Part shown: positions 8,734 to 15,752 of the stretch, piece by piece | Numbering within the stretch: the stretch's first letter is position 1 | Layout: each line of letters begins with the position of its first letter | From: Phycisphaerae bacterium | Lineage (GTDB): Bacteria > Planctomycetota > Phycisphaerae > Phycisphaerales > SM1A02 | Reading direction: 5' to 3' | Assembly (NCBI GenBank): GCA_002709295.1 | Contig: PAQL01000024.1 | Span: 4,177-49,142, forward strand | DNA length: 44,966 nt | Translations under genes and position numbers: made by a program | The notes under the pieces: generated by a model | What the model saw: only the letters and a program-made list of their open reading frames with translations | Database searches by the model: none | What the model was told of the DNA's origin: nothing

Positions 8734-8739
8734 ATCCTA
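8734..8739 (-). promoter_or_regulatory. -10 box (TAGGAT), leaderless start of thioredoxin-like operon
   Basis: On the minus strand TAGGAT is followed by six bases (GTAGAC) and ATG. It is one of two divergent leaderless-type promoters packed into 56 bases together with the folD promoter. Confidence 0.5.
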
Positions 8740-8771
8740 CCCCGGTCGCCGTCCGATCCGCGGTCCCGGAC

Positions 8772-8777
8772 TATCCT
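8772..8777 (+). promoter_or_regulatory. -10 box (TATCCT), leaderless start of folD
   Basis: TATCCT, six bases, then the folD ATG at 8784. The upstream promoter half would overlap the divergent promoter of the thioredoxin-like operon, so the two could compete or share a regulator. Confidence 0.5.
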
Positions 8778-8783
8778 CCGCGG

Positions 8784-9629
8784 ATGTCCGCCCAGCTCAT
8801 CGATGGCAAGCAGCTCAGTTTCGCGGTGCGGAGGCAGGTCGCTCGCCGGGTCGCGGAGGCCCGCCGACCGGTGCGCCTCGACGCGGTCATCGTCGGAGAG
8901 GACAAGGGCGCGGACATCTACGCTCACAACCAGCGGAAGACCTGTGCCGCGGTCGGCATCGAGTACCACCTGCACCGTCTGCCGGCCGATGTCGTTCAGG
9001 ATGACGTCGTCGAGGTGGTCGCCGGTCTCAACGCCGGGGAGTCGGTCACCGCGATCATGGTGCACATGCCCCTCCCCGAGGGGCTCGAGGCGGAGGCGAT
9101 CCAGTCCCTGATCGATCCGACCAAGGACGTCGAGGGGGTCAATCCGGCGAACATCGGCAACATCGTCTACGGCCGTCGGAGTCTCGTTCCGTGCACCGCC
9201 CTTGCGAGCGTCGAGATGATCGAGTCGACCGGAGTCGAACTTCGCGGCAAGCGTTGCGTGATCGTGGGGGCGAGCAACATCGTGGGCAAGCCGATCGCGG
9301 TCCTGCTGATGCGGGCCGAGGCGACGGTGATCTCGACCAACAAGCACACCGAGGACCTGCCGGGGCTGACTCGCAGCGCGGATGTCCTGGTCAGCGCGGC
9401 CGGCGTGCCGGGGCTGATCACCCGCGACATGGTGAAGGAGGGGGCGGTGGTGGTCGATGTCGGGATCAACCGCATCCAGGGCGAGGACGGCAAGCGGCGC
9501 ACCGTGGGCGACGTCGCCTTCGAGGAGGTGAGCGAGGTCGCGGGTCACCTCAGCCCGGTGCCCGGCGGCGTGGGTCCGATGACGGTGGCGATGCTGCTTC
9601 GAAACACCTGCGAAGCCGCCCTGGGGTGA
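8784..9629 (+). CDS. folD: FolD-family methylenetetrahydrofolate dehydrogenase/cyclohydrolase with substituted catalytic residues
   Basis: 281 residues, normal length. FolD interconverts 5,10-methylene-, 5,10-methenyl- and 10-formyl-tetrahydrofolate. The fold markers are clear: an N-terminal substrate domain, PCTALASVEMIE, the NAD(P) segment GASNIVGKPIAVLL, ADVLVSAAGVPG, VVDVGINR and PVPGGVGPMTVAMLL. The catalytic centre is altered. The Tyr-x3-Lys motif reads Tyr46-Ala-His-Asn-Gln50 with Gln for the catalytic Lys. The usual VQLPLP reads VHMPLP with His94 for the catalytic Gln. The usual KDVDG reads KDVEG with Glu117 for Asp. In the human enzyme these positions are Lys56, Gln100 and Asp125. 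The dehydrogenase half may be retained while the cyclohydrolase step is lost or done differently (inference). Start supported by TATCCT-six bases-ATG. Confidence 0.93.
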   Translation: MSAQLIDGKQLSFAVRRQVARRVAEARRPVRLDAVIVGEDKGADIYAHNQRKTCAAVGIEYHLHRLPADVVQDDVVEVVAGLNAGESVTAIMVHMPLPEGLEAEAIQSLIDPTKDVEGVNPANIGNIVYGRRSLVPCTALASVEMIESTGVELRGKRCVIVGASNIVGKPIAVLLMRAEATVISTNKHTEDLPGLTRSADVLVSAAGVPGLITRDMVKEGAVVVDVGINRIQGEDGKRRTVGDVAFEEVSEVAGHLSPVPGGVGPMTVAMLLRNTCEAALG

Positions 9630-9948
9630 TGATTCGAGGATCGCGTTCCGTTCTCAGCGGTGTTCACCGGGGGAGGTGACCGGCATCACGGTTCCGTCGA
9701 CGTCTCCAGGGGCGATCGTGTCGTCCTGGATGGCACCTCCAGCATCCCGATGGATGGGGGCGTCCTCTGCGGTGGAGCGGCGTTGTTCACGCTCACCACG
9801 GCCGGATGCCGCGAATTTCCCAAACCGCGGATATTCCCGCAGACATTCCGACTTCTCTGCGTATGGACTGATGACGGGCGGTCATCCACAGCCGTTTCGT
9901 CTCATTTCTCGTTCCGTGGGGTGGTCCGACAGGCAGGAAGGTTTCAGG
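9630..9948. other. Gap of 319 bases between folD and the sigma factor gene
   Basis: I see no gene here. Frames are open by chance through part of it, but nothing resembles a protein family. The last 15 bases contain AGGAAGG, the probable ribosome-binding site of the sigma factor gene. The promoter of that gene must lie here but I could not identify a convincing box. Confidence 0.5.
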
Positions 9949-10533
9949 ATGTCCGATGGTGAATCCGCCGAGAGGCGGTCGGCGATCGTTCTCGATCTCT
10001 TCGACCGGTATTACGACAGGGTCTTCGCGTTCGCACGTCGGTCCGTGGGGCCGAACCTCGCCGAGGATGCGACCCAGGAGGCGTTCCTCCGACTTCTTCA
10101 GCATCCGCGACTCGAGGAACTCGAGATCTCGATCAGCTACATGCTCCGGGTGGTTCAGAACATCCTGCGACGGCGGCACACCCGCACCGCGAGGCTTCGG
10201 GAGATCCTCGAGCAGGAGATCAAGCCCAGGCAGCGACGGAAGGAAGCCGATGGGACGAATGGGATCTACCAGCGTCCCGAACCGCGGACGGTGCTGGAGA
10301 ACATGGATCTCGAACTGGCCCTGAACCGGTTGTCCAACGACGAGCGGGACACGATCCGACTGGTGGTCTGCGAGGGTCTGAGCTACGCCGAGGCGGCGAG
10401 AAGCCTCGGAGTGTCGGTGACCACGGTCAACAACTGGCGACATCGAGGACTGGCCCGGCTTCGTGGTCTGGTCCATGCCGAGGGCGTCCTGCATCAGAAG
10501 CGGAATCGGACCTGCCGCGGACAGACCGGCTGA
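9949..10533 (+). CDS. ECF-type RNA polymerase sigma factor
   Basis: 194 residues from the ATG at 9949, which has a good AGGAAGG site upstream; the frame is open further upstream but without homology. Region 2 is seen in DLFDRYYDRVFAFARRSVG...LAEDATQEAFLRLL, where the DATQEAF stretch is the region 2.2 signature, and in the following ISYMLRVVQNILRRRHTR. Region 4 is seen in LNRLSNDERDTIRLVVCEGLSYAEAARSLGVSVTTVNNWRHRGLARL, a helix-turn-helix that reads the -35 element. Length and lack of region 3 put it in the ECF group. No anti-sigma factor is adjacent; the next gene encodes a surface protein, which may or may not be a target. Confidence 0.93.
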   Translation: MSDGESAERRSAIVLDLFDRYYDRVFAFARRSVGPNLAEDATQEAFLRLLQHPRLEELEISISYMLRVVQNILRRRHTRTARLREILEQEIKPRQRRKEADGTNGIYQRPEPRTVLENMDLELALNRLSNDERDTIRLVVCEGLSYAEAARSLGVSVTTVNNWRHRGLARLRGLVHAEGVLHQKRNRTCRGQTG

Positions 10534-10837
10534 CCGACGATCAGAATCCGATCCACAAGCCAATTCTCCTCTCCGAACGCCCGGAGCCGGCTCTCGCCGC
10601 TCCGGGCGGTGCTGATTGATGCATCGGGGGGCTCATGGCGGATTCTGGCGGTGGAAATCCGCCTCATTGATGCTGATCGGGTGTCTGAAATGCAGTGCTT
10701 CGGATAGGGGATTTCATCATTGAAGCCCGAAGTCTGATCACGGATAGTGTGTCATCTGCCGGATCCTCCCTCGGCATGACGAAAGCGGCGTCCGGGACCG
10801 GATGCACACCAGAAGAAACAGCGCGAATCGGAGAATC
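10534..10837. other. Gap of 304 bases before the lectin-like surface protein gene
   Basis: No gene seen. It holds a hairpin at 10578-10608 and a possible -10 box TAGTGT at 10745-10750 (weak). The final bases contain GGAG about six bases before the ATG at 10838. Confidence 0.45.
10578..10608 (+). terminator. Hairpin after sigma factor gene
   Basis: Nine-base arms CGCCCGGAG and CTCCGGGCG enclose a 13-base loop, 45 bases after the sigma factor stop codon. There is no U-run, so termination by this hairpin is only probable. Confidence 0.4.
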
Positions 10838-13072
10838 ATGATGATGTTGAAGATGAACAAGGCAACCTCGATCGGTGGCATGGTCCTCGTGATCTCCACG
10901 GGATCGGCGGTGGCGGACTTCAATGATGCGGTCGTGGTCCGCTATTCGGTGCTGGCGACCGAATACGACGGTACGCCGGTGAACGTGACGGTCGAGGACC
11001 TCTACCTGCTCACCGACGATCCCAAGGATGTCGATCTGAACATCTACGAACTCGACCTGGTTCGAAGTGGAAGGGTTCCGTACTTTCAGAGTCCGACGGC
11101 CCCGACCTGGCTTCCCGGGAACCTCGGTGATCCGTTCGACTCCTCGGCGGTCCGGTTCGCGGATTCCTTCGTGACCGTCGGCGGCTTCGCCGGTGGCACC
11201 ACGGCTCCGGCCCAGATCCCCGGCGTCGCGCCGGCGACCGGGATCGATCCATTCTTCGGCGGCGACGACGTCGCATATCCCATGGATCGAGCGGGCTGGT
11301 ACAACGGTTCGCCCCCGAACCTGCAGGGCCTGGCGACCTCGACCCCCGCAGGTCTCGGGGTGCTGGTCGGGCGATTCGCCTACGACGGTCCCTTCACGAT
11401 CGTGGGATCCACCTTCTTCGCGACCTGGAACCAGGGCATCGGCACTCCGGGCCAGCAGGCGGGCTTCACGGTCCGTGAGTTCATCGACTGCAACGGCAAC
11501 ATCATCGAGGATGCATTGGAGATCGCCGATTCCTCGATTCCCCCGAGCGAGACCGCCATTCGCTGGGAAGTCGCCGACGGTGGCAACGGCAACTGGTACG
11601 AACTCGTGACCGTTCCGACCACGATCCCCGACGCCGATCTCGCGGCGAAGGCCCGGGGCGGTTACCTGGCGACCTTCTCCCTCCCCGGCGAGAACACCTT
11701 CGTCGCCAACGCCTTCAAGTTCCAGTCGGACTCCGCATCGGTCGGCGGCATCCAGCGACAGCCAGCGGTCGAGCCGGTCGGCAGCTGGTTCTGGGATACC
11801 AACGAACCCTGGAACGGGGTCGATTGGAACGTGAACGAACCCAACGACACCGCGTACTTCGGTGGCGCCGAAGGGCGGATGGAGATGTATCTCTTTCCCT
11901 CCCGTCTCGGTCGCTTCAACGACGTTTCCGGCGACTCGCCTCGGGCCTATCTCATCGAATGGGACGCCGCTGCCGATTGCAACGGCAACGGGATCATCGA
12001 CACCTGCGACATCGCGAGTGGTCTGGAGTCCGATCTGAACGGCAACCGGATCCCAGACAGCTGCGAGGCGCTGGAGGTTCCCGCCGAGTACGCGACCATC
12101 CAGTCGGCGATCGATGCCGCTCCCGAGGGTGGATTGGTCATGGTGGCCCCGGGCACCTACAACGAGACACTGCTCTTCCCCGAGGACGGTCGCAACCTGG
12201 TCCTTGCTTCGGTCGAAGGTCCCCTGGAGACCACGATCGACGGTTCCGGTCTCGAAGCCTCGGTCATCGAGGTCTCGGGTGGACAGACCATGCGCACCCG
12301 CATCCAGGGGTTCCGGCTGACCGGAGGCGAATTCGGTTCCCAGCTTCCCGGCGTGCCCGCCTTCGTGGGCGGCGGCCTTCTGGTCTTCAACGCCGATCTG
12401 GACATGGACGACTGCATCATCGCTGGCAACAGTTCCGGCTTCGGAGGCAACGCCTACGTACTGGAGTCCGCGGGCGAGATCCGAAACTGCCTCTTCAGCG
12501 ACGGATTCGCCCAGAGCGATGGTGGCAACCTCATGCTCTTCCGAAGCGAGACGGTGGTCACCAACTGCGCGATGCTCGACGGCTGGGCGGTCAACGACGG
12601 TGGCGGCATCAAGGTCGTCTACGGCAACGTGGACATGATCGACTGTCAGATCTCGGGCAACCTCGCCAACACCGGCGGCGGAGCGATGTACTTCGAGTCG
12701 CCCAAGGAGCCCTCGAGCTTCAACTTCCTCCGCTGCGACGTCACGGAGAACGACGCGAAGGCCGGTGGCGGTTTCTGGAGTCGTCCGACCGAGAACGGGC
12801 CGAACCTCGCCGAGACCACGGTCTGCGAGAACGAACCAGACAACTTCTACGGTCCTTACAACGACCTTGGAGGCAACACGTTGTGCGTATGCCTCGGCGA
12901 CCTCAACAACGACGACCTGGTCAACGGCGTCGACCTCGGGCTCTGGCTCGCAGTCGCGGGCCTGGACTGCCCGGACAACGGCTTCTGCCCCGAGGACTTC
13001 AACGGTGACGGCACGATCACCGGCGGCGATCTCGGGGTGCTGCTCGCCAACTGGGGCGGCTGCCAGCCCTGA
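10838..13072 (+). CDS. Secreted C-type-lectin-like / parallel beta-helix protein with dockerin-like tail
   Basis: 744 residues from the ATG at 10838 (GGAG upstream); the frame opens earlier at 10802. A signal peptide ends near GSAVADF. Residues about 25-220 are an unrecognised domain. Residues about 250-375 look like a C-type lectin fold: GGYLATFSLPGENTFV, a Trp-rich SWFWDTNEPWNGVDWNVNEPND segment split over two strands, and a closing AYLIEWD. Flanking it are DCNGNxI...D motifs resembling calcium-binding thrombospondin type 3 repeats. Residues about 410-650 form a right-handed beta-helix of the pectate-lyase/NosD type, starting with PAEYATIQSAIDAAPEGGLVMVAPGTY. The last about 60 residues are two dockerin-like repeats (LNNDDLVNGVDLG, FNGDGTITGGDLG) ending NWGGC. 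Likely a carbohydrate-binding cell-surface protein; whether the helix has lyase activity is unknown. Confidence 0.85.
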   Translation: MMMLKMNKATSIGGMVLVISTGSAVADFNDAVVVRYSVLATEYDGTPVNVTVEDLYLLTDDPKDVDLNIYELDLVRSGRVPYFQSPTAPTWLPGNLGDPFDSSAVRFADSFVTVGGFAGGTTAPAQIPGVAPATGIDPFFGGDDVAYPMDRAGWYNGSPPNLQGLATSTPAGLGVLVGRFAYDGPFTIVGSTFFATWNQGIGTPGQQAGFTVREFIDCNGNIIEDALEIADSSIPPSETAIRWEVADGGNGNWYELVTVPTTIPDADLAAKARGGYLATFSLPGENTFVANAFKFQSDSASVGGIQRQPAVEPVGSWFWDTNEPWNGVDWNVNEPNDTAYFGGAEGRMEMYLFPSRLGRFNDVSGDSPRAYLIEWDAAADCNGNGIIDTCDIASGLESDLNGNRIPDSCEALEVPAEYATIQSAIDAAPEGGLVMVAPGTYNETLLFPEDGRNLVLASVEGPLETTIDGSGLEASVIEVSGGQTMRTRIQGFRLTGGEFGSQLPGVPAFVGGGLLVFNADLDMDDCIIAGNSSGFGGNAYVLESAGEIRNCLFSDGFAQSDGGNLMLFRSETVVTNCAMLDGWAVNDGGGIKVVYGNVDMIDCQISGNLANTGGGAMYFESPKEPSSFNFLRCDVTENDAKAGGGFWSRPTENGPNLAETTVCENEPDNFYGPYNDLGGNTLCVCLGDLNNDDLVNGVDLGLWLAVAGLDCPDNGFCPEDFNGDGTITGGDLGVLLANWGGCQP

Positions 13073-13103
13073 TCCTCGCAACGTCTTCTGAGGCCGTGAA
13101 ACC

Positions 13104-13145
13104 AACGCCCCGCGGATGCCCCTGTACGGCGTCCGCGGGGCGTTT
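13104..13145 (+). terminator. Intrinsic terminator
   Basis: Stem of about 15 bases (CGCCCCGCGGATGCC against GGCGTCCGCGGGGCG, one G-U pair) with a short loop, followed by TTT. It begins about 32 bases after the stop of the lectin-like protein gene and would also separate it from the convergent serpin gene. Confidence 0.8.
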
Positions 13146-13180
13146 GCCCCGGATCGGTCGTGTGGAGGATCCTCGGACGC

Positions 13181-14446
13181 TCAGCCGCGGGGGTTCACGA
13201 CCCGGCCCATGAAGTAGATGGTGCCGGCGACGCGATCCCTCACCAGGTACATGAACGGACGGTCGAGGGTCATCTCGACGGGCCGAGGCCTCGGCCTGAC
13301 GCTTCGGCTGGTGGTGATCGTGGTGAGCGCCGCTGCCTCGGTGCCCGATTCATCGACCTTGATCACCGCATCCTGCGTGGCGTCGGTGATCGTGGGCGAG
13401 GCTCCCTCCAGCATTCGACCGAGATCGGGAGTCGCGAAAAGACCGGTCGAGGTCATCGCCCCGAGCAAATCCTTGAGGTCGAGCTCGCTGGAGATCTCGA
13501 ACTTCGGAAGCTCGAGCGCGACGGTGCGTCTCTTCATCGCACGGTCCCATCCGGCGACGGTGGCGGAGGAGAGCGTCTTCTCGAGATCCGCGAGGGATCG
13601 ACCCTCCCTCGGAAGCACCAGGGTCATGGAGACCTCGTCGCCCACGTAGGGCAGCTCGATGATCTGGGCGTCCTCGTTCTCGAGGTACCGATGGCCGGTT
13701 TCCTGGCTCATGGTGGGCACGTTGATCGAACCGCCATCGCTCAGGGTGAAGGGGCGGTACCTCGTCATGGCCGTCTTGAACTCGACCTTCCAGGTCGCGT
13801 CCAGGTGGACGGTGTTCATGAGGATCAGGAGGTCCGCGGGCGAGACCGGGCCCGGAGCCTCCTTGATCAGGCCGTTGGTGTTCTCATCGACCCACGTGTT
13901 CATCCTCTCCTGCACCGCATCGGGATCGTTGAAGTCGACCGAGAAGATCTCGCCGGCGATGTTCGACTCGAGGTCTCGGGCGTACCCGGGACGGACGCGG
14001 ACATCCTTGCCCGCCCAGCAGGAACTGGCGATGTCGATCCGACAGGTCTCGTCGTCGCCCTGTCGGTCGATGTGCCGGCGCAGATTCCCGAAGGAGGCCA
14101 TGATCTCATCGGCGGGCACGGGGTAGTGGAAGAGGTCCTCGAGAAGGTGGGCGGTGTCCGCACTGCTTCCGGCGTACAAAAGCGCGAAGCACTCGGAGAT
14201 GCCGTAGGGGGAGAGGACGAGGTTCCTGCCGGGGTGGATGCCCCGGCGGTAGAAGTCGTAGGCGAACTCCTGGTTGGCCTTGGAGAGCGAACGCAGGGCG
14301 GTGCGGTCGATCTTCGCCTCCACCTTCTCGGCGGAGGTCTCCTTCTCGTCGTCGGCGATGACGGTGCTTGCGCTCGATCCCAGGAGAAGGCTGCCGAGGC
14401 CGAGGGCCAGGAGGGTGGAGGTCGTTCTGGTGGTTGAAGGTGACAT
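13181..14446 (-). CDS. Secreted serpin (serine protease inhibitor family)
   Basis: About 421 residues from the ATG at 14446, which opens a signal peptide (MSPSTTRTTSTLLALGLGSLLLG) ending near STVIADD. The frame extends upstream to 14578 without homology. Serpin features in order: NLVLSPYGISECFALLYAGS (helix B/C), LLILMNTVHLDATWKVEF, the strand region with FTLSDGG and VPTMSQ, ELPYVGDEVSMTLVLPR, LPKFEISSELDLKDLL, and the C-terminal DRPFMYLVRDRVAGTIYFMGRVVNP. The hinge before the reactive loop, ESGTEAAALTT near residue 365, has the small residues expected of an inhibitory serpin, followed by an Arg/Pro-rich loop. It probably inhibits an external or self-made serine protease; two subtilases are encoded elsewhere in this window. 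Confidence 0.93.
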   Translation of the reverse strand: MSPSTTRTTSTLLALGLGSLLLGSSASTVIADDEKETSAEKVEAKIDRTALRSLSKANQEFAYDFYRRGIHPGRNLVLSPYGISECFALLYAGSSADTAHLLEDLFHYPVPADEIMASFGNLRRHIDRQGDDETCRIDIASSCWAGKDVRVRPGYARDLESNIAGEIFSVDFNDPDAVQERMNTWVDENTNGLIKEAPGPVSPADLLILMNTVHLDATWKVEFKTAMTRYRPFTLSDGGSINVPTMSQETGHRYLENEDAQIIELPYVGDEVSMTLVLPREGRSLADLEKTLSSATVAGWDRAMKRRTVALELPKFEISSELDLKDLLGAMTSTGLFATPDLGRMLEGASPTITDATQDAVIKVDESGTEAAALTTITTSRSVRPRPRPVEMTLDRPFMYLVRDRVAGTIYFMGRVVNPRG

Positions 14447-14657
14447 GATTCGGATGTTCCCGGAAGAGGGTGTCATGGTGCCCCGGTGATGGATCGCCGG
14501 CAGGAATCGACGGCGAGCACCACCACATGGCCACCCGGGGGACAGTGTCCACGAATCGGCGGGGAGATGAAGGATCATTCCACGAAAACGCCCCTGCGGA
14601 TCTCTCGGGGGCCGAAGCCGGCGAGGGGGGCGGAGGTGATCCGATGGGACGGGGTGC

Positions 14658-15605
14658 TCAGAGTTCCCGGCCGAAGAGTCGTTCCGACGCCTCGCGATAG
14701 CGATCCATCGTGCGATCGACGATGTCGGAAGGAAGGGCGGGCCCCGGAGGCTCCTTGTCCCACTCGCCGCGTTCGACGAGTTCCAGCAGGTGATTGCGCA
14801 CGAACTGCTTGTCGAAACTGGCCTGCTCGCGGCCGGCCTCGTAGTCCTCGGCCGGCCAGTACCGGCTGGAGTCGGGGGTGAGGACCTCGTCGCAGATCAG
14901 GAGATCGCCGGTCGGTTCGCCGTCGAAGTCGATCGCGTGTCCGAATTCGAACTTGGTGTCGGCGAGGATCACGCCTCGCGCCGCGGCGTAGTCGGCCGCG
15001 GCGTCGTAGATCGCGAGGGTGAGATCGCGCAGTCGTTCCATCAGCGTCTCGCCGGCGATCGAGGAGGCGCGGGCGAAGTCGATGTTCTCGTCGTGTCCCT
15101 CGGTGGCCTTGGTCGCCGGGGTGAAGATGTTTCTCGGAAGACGACCGCATCGCTCGAGGCCCTCGGGGAGCTGGATGCCGCAGACCGTGCCGTCCGCGAC
15201 GTACTCGTTCCAGCCGCTCCCCGCGAGATAGCCGCGGGCCACGCATTCGATGGGGACGACCTCGACGGCCCGACAGAGCATCATCCGGCCCTCGAGCATC
15301 TCGCGATCGTCGTCGCTGATCCCGGGGACGTCCCGGGGATCCGTGGAGATGAGGTGGTCGCCGACCAGATCGAGTTCGCGGATGAACCGGAACCAGCCGA
15401 CGCTGGTCTCGGTCAGGAGCCGACCCTTGCCCGGGATGGGGGTCGGCATCACGACGTCGAAGGCGCTGATTCGATCGGTCGCGACGACGAGGACCCGGTC
15501 GGGGCCGAGCTCGGTCGGCACCCGGTAGACATCGCGGACCTTTCCCTGGCGTCGATCGGGAAGAGGGAGGTGGGTTTCGAAGACGGGATCGGCGGCGGTG
15601 GGCAT
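14658..15605 (-). CDS. purC: Phosphoribosylaminoimidazole-succinocarboxamide synthase (SAICAR synthetase)
   Basis: 315 residues, the longer bacterial/yeast-like form. The enzyme joins CAIR and aspartate with ATP in purine synthesis. Visible motifs are RQGKVRDVY (ATP loop), VATDRISAFDVVM, VECVARGYLAGSGW-type segment (here PIECVARGYLAGSGWNEY), GHDENIDF, ADTKFEFGH and the LICDEVLTPDSSRYW signature, followed by SFDKQFVRNHL. The ATG at 15605 follows TAGAAT by six bases, so the mRNA may be leaderless. It stands alone between the serpin and the GH10-like operon, which diverges from it. Confidence 0.97.
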   Translation of the reverse strand: MPTAADPVFETHLPLPDRRQGKVRDVYRVPTELGPDRVLVVATDRISAFDVVMPTPIPGKGRLLTETSVGWFRFIRELDLVGDHLISTDPRDVPGISDDDREMLEGRMMLCRAVEVVPIECVARGYLAGSGWNEYVADGTVCGIQLPEGLERCGRLPRNIFTPATKATEGHDENIDFARASSIAGETLMERLRDLTLAIYDAAADYAAARGVILADTKFEFGHAIDFDGEPTGDLLICDEVLTPDSSRYWPAEDYEAGREQASFDKQFVRNHLLELVERGEWDKEPPGPALPSDIVDRTMDRYREASERLFGREL

Positions 15606-15611
15606 GGGGGG

Positions 15612-15617
15612 ATTCTA
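15612..15617 (-). promoter_or_regulatory. -10 box (TAGAAT), leaderless start of purC
   Basis: On the minus strand TAGAAT is followed by six C bases and the purC ATG. The C-run excludes any Shine-Dalgarno sequence, which strengthens the leaderless reading. Confidence 0.6.
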
Positions 15618-15720
15618 CGCCCTCTCCAGGTGCTCACGATGGAAGATCCCCCCGCGGGACCGCCACAACGGGGGCGATTCCGACAAAAGTCCGGAACGGC
15701 GATGGATGATCCCGCATCGG

Positions 15721-15726
15721 TACAAT
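15721..15726 (+). promoter_or_regulatory. -10 box (TACAAT) of the GH10-like/HHH/mfd operon
   Basis: TACAAT is close to the sigma-70 -10 consensus. The predicted transcription start is near 15733, which leaves a leader of about 20 bases containing GGAG before the GTG at 15753. Confidence 0.5.
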
Positions 15727-15752
15727 GAGGGACGAATCCACCCGGAGTCGAC

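Noticed and set aside
8749-8771. -35 hexamers for the TAnnnT promoters
   Set aside because: I looked about 17 bases upstream of several boxes and found no TTGACA-like sequence; none is claimed.
9676-9948. Upstream extension of the sigma factor
   Set aside because: No homology in the extra 91 codons, and the ATG at 9949 has a good ribosome-binding site and starts directly before region 2.
10578-10608. Small RNA after the sigma factor gene
   Set aside because: Only a simple hairpin is visible, with no promoter or further structure, so a terminator-like role is the simpler reading.
10664-13105. Open frame of 813 codons on the minus strand
   Set aside because: Antisense shadow of the lectin/beta-helix protein gene; it shows no domain pattern.
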